From Parapedobacter tibetensis (GTDB lineage Bacteria > Bacteroidota > Bacteroidia > Sphingobacteriales > Sphingobacteriaceae), in assembly GCF_024704835.1 (NCBI RefSeq), contig NZ_JAMXBE010000008.1, forward strand, positions 124,001 to 188,000: a stretch of DNA of 64,000 bases, read 5' to 3'. The translations under genes and the position numbers were made by a program. Below are positions 35,188 through 42,065 of the stretch, piece by piece. Each line of letters opens with the position of its first letter. Position 1 is the first letter of the stretch. The notes below the pieces were generated by a model, which worked only from the letters and a program-made list of their open reading frames with translations, had not been told where the DNA came from and searched no databases.

Positions 35188-35779
35188 TGAACTAGACGAA
35201 ACCAAAAACCTATTGCCAATCGATGGCACGGTAAATTACTACGGCAAATTGCTACCTCCCCGAGAGGCAGATCGCTATTTCGAATGTTTGCTCACCACGA
35301 TTATGTGGAAACACGATGAAGCTGTAATCTTTGGCAAACACATGACCACCAAAAGAAAGGTGGCTTGGTATGGCGATGAAAATTATGAGTATATGTATTC
35401 CAATGTCACTAAACATGCCTTGGCATGGACAACCGAATTGCTTGAGTTGAAAACCCTGGTGGAGGAAAAAACGGAGGAACATTTCAATTCCTGCCTATTG
35501 AACCTATACCACTCCGGGGAGGAGGGAATGGCGTGGCATAGCGATGGTGAAAAAGATTTAAAGAAAAATGGAGCCATCGCCTCGCTGAGCTTCGGGGCGG
35601 AGCGAAAATTTTCATTCAAACATAAGCAGACGAAGGAAAAGATCGCATTAACACTGGAGCATGGTAGTCTGCTGGTGATGAAAGGCACTACACAGACGCA
35701 TTGGTTGCATCGTTTACCCCCAACCAAGCGGGTAACGCAACCCAGGATAAACCTGACTTTCCGGACGATTGTAGGATAG
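35171..35779 (+). CDS. AlkB-family 2-oxoglutarate-dependent DNA repair dioxygenase
   Basis: 202 aa. Oxidatively demethylates N1-methyladenine or N3-methylcytosine. Fe(II) ligands: His and Asp in MAWHSDGE, distal His in THWLHRLP; 2OG-binding Arg in QPRINLTFRTI. NSCLLNLYHSGEEG is the usual AlkB strand before the HxD. Part of the alkylation-repair cluster headed by the Ada-like regulator at 33958. It ends 6 bases before a convergent small gene. Confidence 0.93.
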   Translation: MDLFSSELDETKNLLPIDGTVNYYGKLLPPREADRYFECLLTTIMWKHDEAVIFGKHMTTKRKVAWYGDENYEYMYSNVTKHALAWTTELLELKTLVEEKTEEHFNSCLLNLYHSGEEGMAWHSDGEKDLKKNGAIASLSFGAERKFSFKHKQTKEKIALTLEHGSLLVMKGTTQTHWLHRLPPTKRVTQPRINLTFRTIVG

Positions 35780-35785
35780 CAAATG

Positions 35786-35998
35786 TTACCTCTTTTTAGC
35801 GGTGACCAGCAATACGACGCCAGCAACCAATATAACACCACCTACATAGGGTGGCCAATTGACATGTTCTTCTTTGTCTGCCGAGACTTCAAGTGCGCCG
35901 ATATCTATCACTTTTTCCTTCCGGGTAAACGAAAAGCCGGTCCACACCAGCATCACTACGCCGATGACCACTAAAATGATTCCTAATGTCTTTGCCAT
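35786..35998 (-). CDS. Small two-helix membrane protein
   Basis: 70 aa with two transmembrane helices (LGIILVVIGVVMLVWTGF and YVGGVILVAGVVLLV) separated by a charged loop (TRKEKVIDIGALEVSADKEEHVNW). Similar small membrane proteins are common in Bacteroidota; no function is known to me. It converges with the alkB-like gene. Confidence 0.6.
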   Translation of the reverse strand: MAKTLGIILVVIGVVMLVWTGFSFTRKEKVIDIGALEVSADKEEHVNWPPYVGGVILVAGVVLLVTAKKR

Positions 35999-36054
35999 AA
36001 GAAGGGGTTTAGTGTTATCAACAAAAAGCCACAGGAAATGTTTGCGGCAAGCCG

Positions 36055-36636
36055 TTATCCGAACCTCTCGCGAAGGAAACCTGCCAGCTTAGCCACCGCA
36101 ATAGCCCGGTGGCTGATGGCATTTTTCTCCGCAGCGGTCATCTGGGCAAAGGTTTTATGATAGCCATGAGGTGTAAACAGCGGGTCATAGCCAAATCCGC
36201 CATCCCCTTGACGCTCGAATCCGATTTCACCTTCCACCATCCCGTCAAAAAAAAACGCTTCCTTCCCTATCCGTAAGGATATGACGGTGCGGAAGCGGGC
36301 CTGCCGGTTCATGTTGTCACCCAGCCGCTGCAAGAGCAAGTCGATGTTTTGCTCCATATCGCGGGTTCCGGAATAACGGGCGGAATACACTCCCGGTTCA
36401 TTGCCCAGCGCTTTCACCTCTAAACCAGAATCATCGGCAAAGCAATTGTATCCGTATTTCGTATGTAGATAGGTGCTCTTCTGCGAAGCGTTCGCTTCAA
36501 AGGTCTCACCCGTTTCCGGGATATCGTCGGTGCAGCCGACATCGGCAAGTGTAAGGATATGGAACGTATCGCCCACTACAGCCTGTACTTCGGCCAGCTT
36601 ATGGGCGTTATTGGTGGCGAATACCAGTTCAATCAT
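36055..36636 (-). CDS. rdgB: Non-canonical purine NTP pyrophosphatase (RdgB/HAM1)
   Basis: House-cleaning enzyme hydrolysing dITP, ITP and XTP to monophosphates. 193 aa from ATG 36636: ELVFATNNAHKLAEVQAV, FEANASQKSTYLHTKYGYNCFADDSGLEVKALGNEPGVYSARYSG (nucleotide-binding core), GGFGYDPLF and NAISHRAIA. Its ATG overlaps the upstream stop by 4 bases (36633-36636), so it is coupled to the preceding gene. Confidence 0.95.
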   Translation of the reverse strand: MIELVFATNNAHKLAEVQAVVGDTFHILTLADVGCTDDIPETGETFEANASQKSTYLHTKYGYNCFADDSGLEVKALGNEPGVYSARYSGTRDMEQNIDLLLQRLGDNMNRQARFRTVISLRIGKEAFFFDGMVEGEIGFERQGDGGFGYDPLFTPHGYHKTFAQMTAAEKNAISHRAIAVAKLAGFLRERFG

Positions 36637-37154
36637 GCCAGTAATGTCTTTATGGTTGTCCAAAAAATCCGTTTCTTTTCTCCATCGGCCAGCATTTCAT
36701 CAAAGGTATCGGTGTGGAATATCCTGATACCGCCATGCTCCACCACGGTTTTAGCCGATATGTCATCCAATCCTACCGATTGGGAGGAAGTTCCGAGGAA
36801 AACCATGGTTTTCGGATTAAAAAAGGAAATGATTTCTTCTTTTTTCGGGGCGGAGGGTAATGCGCCCAAATTCAAGACAGCAACGTCATCCAATGTCAAC
36901 TTCAGTGCTTGCAAGGTTTTGGTAAATGCATCCAAGGCCATTTCTGACATGAATTCATGATGCGCTTCAAACGTCAAGAACAGGTGATTGCGTTTGTTTT
37001 TGCCATAAAAAACGAAATCCAATACCTGTTCACGTTCCTCCTGTGTTGGGGCTTTCAATAGGTTATCCCCTACTTCTCCTTCATCGATATCAAAAATCGT
37101 TTCGGACATCAGGTAGCGGAGCGCTGTTGGGTTATCGGTATGCAATCCTTCCAA
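36633..37154 (-). CDS. Unrecognised 173-aa protein coupled to rdgB
   Basis: I do not recognise the family. It is acidic and soluble with no signal peptide, and has an alternating hydrophobic pattern in its second half (LTLDDVAVLNLGALPSAP, NPKTMVFLGTSSQSVGLDDI, FHTDTFDEMLADGEKKRIFWTTIKTLL) suggesting a small alpha/beta fold. A start at 37109 (MSETIFDID) is possible. It sits 18 bases after the deoxyhypusine-synthase-like gene and overlaps rdgB by 4 bases, so all three may be one operon. Confidence 0.65.
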   Translation of the reverse strand: MEGLHTDNPTALRYLMSETIFDIDEGEVGDNLLKAPTQEEREQVLDFVFYGKNKRNHLFLTFEAHHEFMSEMALDAFTKTLQALKLTLDDVAVLNLGALPSAPKKEEIISFFNPKTMVFLGTSSQSVGLDDISAKTVVEHGGIRIFHTDTFDEMLADGEKKRIFWTTIKTLLA

Positions 37155-37172
37155 AATCTAAAATCAATAATC

Positions 37173-38153
37173 CTACTGCTCTAATACCCAAGCAAATATC
37201 AAGGGCGCCACGATCGTTGCGTCAGATTCAATGATATATTTTGGTGTATCGATATCCAGTTTTCCCCAAGTGATTTTTTCATTTGGCACGGCACCTGAAT
37301 ATGAACCATAGGAGGTGGTAGAATCCGAAATCTGGCAGAAATAGCTCCAGAAAGGAATATTTTCCATTTCCAAATCTTGGTAAAGCATGGGTACCACACA
37401 TATTGGGAAATCCCCTGCAATGCCTCCACCGATTTGGAAAAAACCAATGCCTTTGCCCCCAGAATTGCCGATGTACCAATCGGAAAGGTAAGCCATGTAT
37501 TCGATACCGCTTTTCACGGTGGATGCTTTCAGTTCACCTTTGATGACATAAGAGGCGAAGATATTTCCCATCGTGCTGTCTTCCCATCCCGGCACCACGA
37601 TGGGGAGGTTTTTTTCGGCTGCCGCCAGCATCCAGGAGTTTTTGGGATCTATTTCATAATACTGTTGCAACACACCGCTGTTCAGCATCTTGTACATGTA
37701 TTCATGCGGAAAATACCGCTCCCCGGCCGCTTCCGCTTCCTTCCAGATCCTATGAATATGCTGTTGGAGACGGCGGAAAGCTTCCTCCTCGGGAATACAG
37801 GTGTCGGTGACTCGGTTATAGTGGTTTTCCAGCAGATCCCATTCATCCTGTGGGCTGAGCTCCCGGTAATTCGGCACCCGCTTATAATGGGAGTGGGCTA
37901 CCAAATTCATGATGTCTTCTTCGAGGTTGGCTCCTGTACAACTGATGATGGCCACTTTATCTTGGCGGATCATTTCGGCAAGGGATATACCCAATTCCGC
38001 GGTACTCATGGCACCTGCCAACGTAACCATCATTTTGCCCCCGGCATCCAAATGCGCTTCATAACCTTTGGCCGCATCCACCAATGCCGCTGCATTGAAA
38101 TGCAAGTAATTTTTTTCGATAAACTGGGATATGGGCCCTTTTTGCGTACTCAT
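37173..38153 (-). CDS. Deoxyhypusine synthase-family protein
   Basis: 326 aa from ATG 38153 (MSTQKGPISQFIEKNY). NAD-dependent fold with MMVTLAGAMSTAELGISLAEMIRQDKVAIISCTGANLEEDI, VVPGWEDSTMGNIFAS, GKGIGFFQIGGGIAGDFPI and SGAVPNEKITWGKLD, the last holding the Lys that in eukaryotic and archaeal enzymes takes the aminobutyl group. Eukaryotic/archaeal DHS modifies eIF5A; bacteria lack that target, and bacterial relatives are thought to act in polyamine metabolism (homospermidine-synthase-like). Actual substrate unknown. An upstream start at 38282 would run into the repeat region and is rejected. Confidence 0.88.
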   Translation of the reverse strand: MSTQKGPISQFIEKNYLHFNAAALVDAAKGYEAHLDAGGKMMVTLAGAMSTAELGISLAEMIRQDKVAIISCTGANLEEDIMNLVAHSHYKRVPNYRELSPQDEWDLLENHYNRVTDTCIPEEEAFRRLQQHIHRIWKEAEAAGERYFPHEYMYKMLNSGVLQQYYEIDPKNSWMLAAAEKNLPIVVPGWEDSTMGNIFASYVIKGELKASTVKSGIEYMAYLSDWYIGNSGGKGIGFFQIGGGIAGDFPICVVPMLYQDLEMENIPFWSYFCQISDSTTSYGSYSGAVPNEKITWGKLDIDTPKYIIESDATIVAPLIFAWVLEQ

Positions 38154-38166
38154 TTTTATGTTGTGC

Positions 38167-38751
38167 TTATTCTGAAAGACAAAGGTAGGGATAAGATATG
38201 ACATGTGGAAAGTCAGGTTTTCTCGTTTTCTCGTCACCTGACAGCATAATATCGTGGCTATCGGTGGCGGTACAACGTTCACTGAAGACGGTATCGTGTC
38301 TGTTGGTCATGATACCGGGTTGATTGGGGAGGATAACATCTCTGTTGGAAATGATATCGTCTCTTGTCAAGACGACACGGTCTTTAATCAAAACGACATC
38401 GTGGCTAGCCGAGCCGGTATCGTGGCTGTTAGCGGCGGCTTCGTTTCTGTTCAACACGATACGGCCGCTACGCAAAACTTTACCCTGTTCACTCATCACG
38501 ATACAATGATGCGTGAACCGGGTGATGTACCGAGCCGGCCCGGTATCATTTGGAGCCACCCAAAAAGCGTGACCGGCGGAGACGACCCCCATACTATCGG
38601 GAACAGTGCCGTTTAGAACGGCCATGGCATCGTGAGCGCTGAAAACAAGGCCGTGACCACGATGCACGATACCGTCCCGGTAAATGACGGTATCGTAGTG
38701 GCAAGAAACGGAATGGTGTTTAGGCCCCCTACAACCAACGGCGGAAAACAA
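38167..38751 (-). CDS. Heptapeptide-repeat open frame (possible last gene of the cassette)
   Basis: 194 codons in the direction of the cassette genes, starting inside the end of the lipoprotein gene (23-base overlap). From about residue 18 the translation falls into seven-residue units: HDTVIYR, DGIVHRG, HGLVFSA, HDAMAVL ... HDVVLIK, DRVVLTR, DDIISNR, HDTVFSE, HDIMLSG. No signal peptide; no known family recognised. The opposite strand is also partly open (38254-38616) because a 21-base repeat keeps several frames stop-free, so coding status is uncertain. If made, the regular D/G then V/I pattern suggests a beta-solenoid or fibre. Confidence 0.35.
   Translation of the reverse strand: MFSAVGCRGPKHHSVSCHYDTVIYRDGIVHRGHGLVFSAHDAMAVLNGTVPDSMGVVSAGHAFWVAPNDTGPARYITRFTHHCIVMSEQGKVLRSGRIVLNRNEAAANSHDTGSASHDVVLIKDRVVLTRDDIISNRDVILPNQPGIMTNRHDTVFSERCTATDSHDIMLSGDEKTRKPDFPHVISYPYLCLSE
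38245..38715. repeat. Degenerate 21-bp tandem repeat tract
   Basis: About 22 diverged units of 21 bp. Recurrent cores are GGTATCGTG and its complement CACGATACC (also GATATCGTC, AACGACATCGTGG). Units are too diverged and spacers absent, so this is not a CRISPR array. Confidence 0.7.
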
Positions 38752-39214
38752 ACCGGAATAGCAAGGCGATCAGGATAACCCCGCCAATGGCCAACCACCA
38801 AGGGACACGGAACGCATGCCGGGCGTCACGGCTTTCGCTAACATGGGCGGTCTTTTCGTGGTGGATTGCTGCCTCTCCGGCGCTCACCTGTGTAGTTTCG
38901 CTGCCCTGCGAGCGACGCAGCGTGTCGGTTCGCTTAGTCTGCTTACGGTAGACGAAGATTTCAGACGCATTGCCGGAAAATCCGGAATCAGGATGGTAAG
39001 TGAACGCCCCTATGGGGGTAATGGCCAGTACTTGGTGACCAACCTCCAGTTGCCCTGCAAAAATCTCCGTCAGGGTGTCCTGCCGGTTGCGCCATTCATG
39101 GTGAACGAAAGTCTTCTGGGCCGAAGCTGTACGGCTGCTTTGGCTGTGCCGCTGCCGCGAAATGGAACAGGCCTGCACCAGCAGGCCTGTCCAAACGATC
39201 CAAATGATCCTCAT
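38729..39214 (-). CDS. Lipoprotein with C-terminal transmembrane anchor
   Basis: 161 aa. Signal peptide with lipobox Cys16 (GLLVQAC), a polar middle (TLTEIFAGQLEVGHQVLAITPIG; many Ser, Thr, His) and one C-terminal helix (WWLAIGGVILIALLFRFVF) followed by RRWL. A lipoprotein with a membrane helix near a predicted lysin and membrane protein recalls phage spanins, but this is only an analogy. Starts 7 bases after the FN3-like gene. Confidence 0.6.
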   Translation of the reverse strand: MRIIWIVWTGLLVQACSISRQRHSQSSRTASAQKTFVHHEWRNRQDTLTEIFAGQLEVGHQVLAITPIGAFTYHPDSGFSGNASEIFVYRKQTKRTDTLRRSQGSETTQVSAGEAAIHHEKTAHVSESRDARHAFRVPWWLAIGGVILIALLFRFVFRRWL

Positions 39215-39221
39215 CGTTGCA

Positions 39222-39863
39222 TCACCGTTTTACCCGTGCCCGGAGCGAATCCACCGGGCTCCATTCACTTACGCCTTTCTTGTTACGCGAACGCACGCGG
39301 AAGTGGTAGGTGACACCATCGACGACCGGGGAATAGAAGTTGCCCACCGCGCGCGGTGCCGGCTCCAGGTCCTGCCAGACGGGTTGGCCGCTTTCGTCCA
39401 GTTCGAAGGCGAGCTGCATCTCGTACTGGTAGGCTTCACGGATGGCCTCAAACTGCAGGAGGATTTCCCCGGGTCGGTTGGAATCGGCAAGGCGCGCCCA
39501 TGCCGAGGTACGCGGCACCTGTGAGCTCCTCGGCTCGCTGACCGGCAGGAAGCCGGAACCCAGCTGTATGGAACTCACATCGGTGCCATTGTTGATGTAG
39601 CTCGCCACCCTCCGCATCATTTTGAGCAGCGCCTCGCGCGCTTCATCCTTCTCTTTTTTCTGCTGGCCGCTGGCCCGTCCGTTTACCGTGATGGCCTGCT
39701 TGGCCACATAGTCCAGCGCATACGGTTCGTATTCCGCAAATGGGGGATCCAGATCCGGAAAATCCATGCTCGTGCGCAGGGCATCCGCCGTGCGCGTAGC
39801 CATATTCGCGAGCTCCGGGTCGCTCATATAGCCGTAATGTGTGATTAATTTGGGTGTTCTCAT
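39222..39863 (-). CDS. Fibronectin type III-like protein of a Bacteroidota-specific family
   Basis: 213 aa starting MRTPKLITHYGYMSDPELANMATRTADAL. N-terminal helical part (FPDLDPPFAEYEPYALDYVAKQAITVNG, EALLKMMRRVASYINNGTD), then LGSGFLPVSEPRS and a C-terminal FN3-like strand pattern (ILLQFEAIREAYQYEMQLAF, VTYHFRVRSRNKKGVSEWSP). I recall similar proteins scattered in Bacteroidota genomes without a known role. No signal peptide. Belongs to the cassette 38.2-41.4 kb. Confidence 0.6.
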   Translation of the reverse strand: MRTPKLITHYGYMSDPELANMATRTADALRTSMDFPDLDPPFAEYEPYALDYVAKQAITVNGRASGQQKKEKDEAREALLKMMRRVASYINNGTDVSSIQLGSGFLPVSEPRSSQVPRTSAWARLADSNRPGEILLQFEAIREAYQYEMQLAFELDESGQPVWQDLEPAPRAVGNFYSPVVDGVTYHFRVRSRNKKGVSEWSPVDSLRARVKR

Positions 39864-39900
39864 TTGTTTTATTGTTTTTGTGTTTTTCTATTGTTAATTG

Positions 39901-39980
39901 ACCGCGGATTACACGGATTAAGCAGATCATCACCGCTAGCCCACCTGTGATAATCCGTTACATCCGCGTCATCGGTGTTC
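39901..39980 (-). repeat. Dispersed palindromic repeat, copy 1
   Basis: Opens with CGCGGATTACACGGATTAA and closes with ATCCGCGTCATCGGTGTTC. It shares GGATTAAGCAGATCATCAC with the reverse complement of copy 2 (40438-40529). It overlaps the 3' end of the CHAP gene and supplies that protein's last residues (GTPMTRM). Confidence 0.7.
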
Positions 39981-40614
39981 CATGATCCGTCCACCGCGAA
40001 ACGGCATAGATGGTCTTTACCAGCCTTCGCTTACGCACCACGGCGTTTTCGGCATTTCCTTCCACCGTAATGCACCACGTGCCGTCCCAGTCGTCTACAA
40101 AACCGCAATGGGCAATTCGCTTTTTGGTGGTACTGTAGATGCCGAAGATATCACCGGCGCTAACGTCATTGCGATCCCGATTCATCGGGAGAAGCAATCT
40201 TTTGACGTTTGGGATACGCCACACGATCCTTTTCTCCGGGAATAGTGCCGCCGCCCAAGCATTCCGGGGCCCGGGATAACCGGCCTGCCCATGGCACCAG
40301 CTCACGAAGGCGGCGCACCATTCATACCCTTCGCCCAATCCGCAGTAGCGCAGGTATTCCGCTATGCGAGGCCCGTCATTGTTGCCCGTGGTTTCGCGTA
40401 CACCGATTTCGGCGATGTAGGTTTCCCGCAATGGACGGAACGCGGATGACGCGGATGGAACGGATAACTGCTGATTATTCTTGGATACTAAATCCGTGAT
40501 GATCTGCTTAATCCGCGTCATCCGTGTTCTATCTATATCAAGCTCACCACCACCCATATCATTGCCCAGAAATAGGACAGATACAAGCAGCCATAGCATA
40601 GTGTGCGTTGCCAT
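39958..40614 (-). CDS. CHAP-domain peptidoglycan hydrolase (endolysin-like)
   Basis: 218 aa. Hydrophobic N-terminus (TMLWLLVSVLFLG), a repeat-derived linker (DIDRTRMTRIKQIITDLVSKNN), then a cysteine amidase/peptidase core: EIGVRETTGNNDGPRIAEYLRYCGLGEGYEWCAAFVSWC with the catalytic Cys in EWCAAFV, and His in KRIAHCGFVDDW. This is the CHAP type seen in phage endolysins and TIGR02594-like proteins. It overlaps the upstream membrane-protein gene by 82 bases, so the true start may lie further in (M at 40599 or later). Confidence 0.75.
   Translation of the reverse strand: MATHTMLWLLVSVLFLGNDMGGGELDIDRTRMTRIKQIITDLVSKNNQQLSVPSASSAFRPLRETYIAEIGVRETTGNNDGPRIAEYLRYCGLGEGYEWCAAFVSWCHGQAGYPGPRNAWAAALFPEKRIVWRIPNVKRLLLPMNRDRNDVSAGDIFGIYSTTKKRIAHCGFVDDWDGTWCITVEGNAENAVVRKRRLVKTIYAVSRWTDHGTPMTRM
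40438..40529. repeat. Dispersed palindromic repeat, copy 2, with terminal inverted arms
   Basis: GAACGCGGATGACGCGGAT (40438-40456) and ATCCGCGTCATCCGTGTTC (40511-40529) are inverted with one mismatch in 19. The 92-bp element lies inside the 5' coding part of the CHAP gene and encodes its linker. MITE-like or REP-like; no transposase nearby. Confidence 0.75.
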
Positions 40615-40913
40615 AACGTCAATTGATTTAAAGATTCAACCATGTGATTGTAAACTCCTGCGGCGGACAGCCGTGCGAGCGCCACCACGAGCATGGCCAG
40701 CGGCAGCATGCTGAGGACACCGATGTCGAGTACGCCGGCCGTGGGATCCCACAGGTGCAACAGCGGACCGCTCCATAAAAACAAGCCCAACGCCAAAAGT
40801 GCCTGCATGACCCGCGTGCTCCACCAGCTCCGCAACCAGACGCGGAATTTGGAGTGGATACGCCGCACCTGTACTTGGTCTTCCAACCATATTTCATTAC
40901 GTTCTACCTCCAT
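40533..40913 (-). CDS. Small membrane protein (holin-like position)
   Basis: 126 aa: a basic amphipathic N-terminus (EDQVQVRRIHSKFRVWLRSWW) and three hydrophobic segments (ALLALGLFLWSGPLLHLW, GVLSMLPLAMLVVALARLS, LCYGCLYLSYFWAMIWVVVSL). Family not recognised. Placed directly before a CHAP lysin gene, it could be a holin-like or lysin-partner protein; that is inference from position only. Confidence 0.55.
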   Translation of the reverse strand: MEVERNEIWLEDQVQVRRIHSKFRVWLRSWWSTRVMQALLALGLFLWSGPLLHLWDPTAGVLDIGVLSMLPLAMLVVALARLSAAGVYNHMVESLNQLTLWQRTLCYGCLYLSYFWAMIWVVVSLI

Positions 40914-40957
40914 CTTATTTTCTCCTTTCTTGTTTATTTAAAACCCTTGTTTACTCC

Positions 40958-41368
40958 TTAATAGCTAATCGTGAAACGAAGGTAATCCCCCTCTTCTCCC
41001 GCCTCCTGTTCGTCAACCGCCAATATCGCTGAGGCGACGCGGCTTTCCGACTCGATAAACTTGGTGCCATCTCTGAGGGCTGTTGCCGCGCGCTGCTCGG
41101 GCTTGACGAGTGTGATCGGGATTTCCATGCGGATGGCAAAGGCGATCTGTGTCGCCCACACGTTCAAAAGCGCCGGATCCAGGCTGTCCAACTGGGCCAC
41201 TTGCTCCGCATCCAGGTGAAAACGTTTAGGCAGGTAAACCTGCAAGCCCTGTTCCACCAAAGTCGCTTCTTTGTCCAATTGCACGGGCGTCATGCCGTCC
41301 AACCACAGTTGCCACTGCAACACCCCGTTGCTGCTAAACGCATACATTACATGCTTCTTTTTCATCAT
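40958..41368 (-). CDS. Unrecognised 136-aa soluble protein, first gene of the cassette
   Basis: Starts MMKKKHVMYAFSSNGVLQWQLWLDGM from ATG 41368 or 41365; upstream codons to 41488 are not convincing. No signal peptide or membrane helix. Contains LDAEQVAQLDSLDPALLNVWATQIAFAIRMEIPITLVKPE and an acidic tail (AVDEQEAGEEGDYLRFTISY). No family recognised. Leads the co-oriented set running to 38.2 kb. The 125 bases upstream, to 41493, show nothing else. Confidence 0.5.
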   Translation of the reverse strand: MMKKKHVMYAFSSNGVLQWQLWLDGMTPVQLDKEATLVEQGLQVYLPKRFHLDAEQVAQLDSLDPALLNVWATQIAFAIRMEIPITLVKPEQRAATALRDGTKFIESESRVASAILAVDEQEAGEEGDYLRFTISY

Positions 41369-41493
41369 GATTTTATTTTTGAACCACCAGACCCCATGTC
41401 TGGCGACGGCACAAAAGTAGAAGGGTATAGGCCCAAACAGGGGTCGGTCAACAGGCAAGAAATGGATAGGCGTAAGCGTTGGTGACAAGTGAA

Positions 41494-41884
41494 ATGTGTA
41501 TATTTACCACTGTGGAAGAAATCGAAAATCCGTTAACACAGCAAGTTCGGAGCTATATGCATTAGAGATCATCCAGAAGACGCGGTGCGTGCGATTGAAA
41601 TTGTATTATTGGAGATTGGGAGTCGAAACATAGGCAGTAAAAAACCATATGATGGAATCGGAGGTTGTTTGATTGCGTTCGCTTGCAGAGCATCATTTCA
41701 ACATGGTTATGAAGGCTGTGTTTACTTAATACCCAAAACAACATTGGTATCACATTATTCATCAAAATACGGGTTCTATCATTTGCCCCTGAAGACCCCA
41801 ACACGTCCGGAAGGATTGATGATTTTATACGATGTAGAAGCGCTTAGGCTAATAAAAAAATACACGCATGAAGAAGACCGATAA
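41494..41884 (+). pseudogene. Frameshifted or 5'-truncated GNAT-like gene
   Basis: A frame open from 41537 lacks an ATG but reads ICIRDHPEDAVRAIEIVLLEIGS, then IGGCLIAFACRASFQHGYEGCVYLIPKT and HYSSKYGF, like an acetyltransferase-fold (GNAT-like) small protein. A 23-codon frame starting ATG 41494 (MCIFTTVEEIENPLTQQ) stops at 41565 within it and could be the original N-terminus shifted by a frameshift near 41540-41560. An alternative GTG start at 41585 would give 99 aa. It overlaps the next small gene by 17 bases, like a two-gene toxin-antitoxin pair. Confidence 0.5.
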
Positions 41885-42065
41885 AACGGAAAAGATATAC
41901 CAAGATCTAATGGCTACACATTCGGCCAAAGAGGTCGCAGAAAGTTTCGTATTCCCTTCAGAAATATCAAAGAAGGATGAAAAAGCAATTGCTTTGGCTA
42001 TACTCGGGGCGTGGTCTGTGGAAATGGTATCCCTCGTGCTTCGCAAAAAATCCTTCATCGTATAG
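41868..42065 (+). CDS. Truncated small partner gene, 3' end replaced
   Basis: Reads MKKTDKTEKIYQDLMATHSA, then KEVAESFVFPSEISKKDEKAIALAIL, a small acidic protein typical of the second gene in such pairs. From base 42004 its frame runs into foreign DNA (a copy of part of the LytTR gene at 44310 onward) and ends after 20 unrelated codons (GAWSVEMVSLVLRKKSFIV). The native C-terminus is lost. Confidence 0.5.
   Translation: MKKTDKTEKIYQDLMATHSAKEVAESFVFPSEISKKDEKAIALAILGAWSVEMVSLVLRKKSFIV

Noticed and set aside
37377-38201. 274-codon plus frame opposite the deoxyhypusine-synthase-like gene
   Set aside because: Antisense shadow of a well-conserved enzyme; composition rich in His, Phe and Cys with no known domain.
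38254-38616. Plus-strand 120-codon frame over the 21-bp repeat
   Set aside because: It has a GTG start, ends at a TAG while the repeat pattern continues beyond it, and runs against the flanking genes. The minus frame spans the whole tract without a stop, so the plus frame is taken as a by-product of the repeat.
38245-38715. Possible CRISPR array or diversity-generating template
   Set aside because: Units are contiguous 21-mers without unique spacers, and no cas genes or reverse transcriptase gene lie nearby.
38816-39313. 165-codon plus frame opposite the lipoprotein gene
   Set aside because: Antisense to a gene with a clear lipobox and membrane helix; no family or signal of its own.
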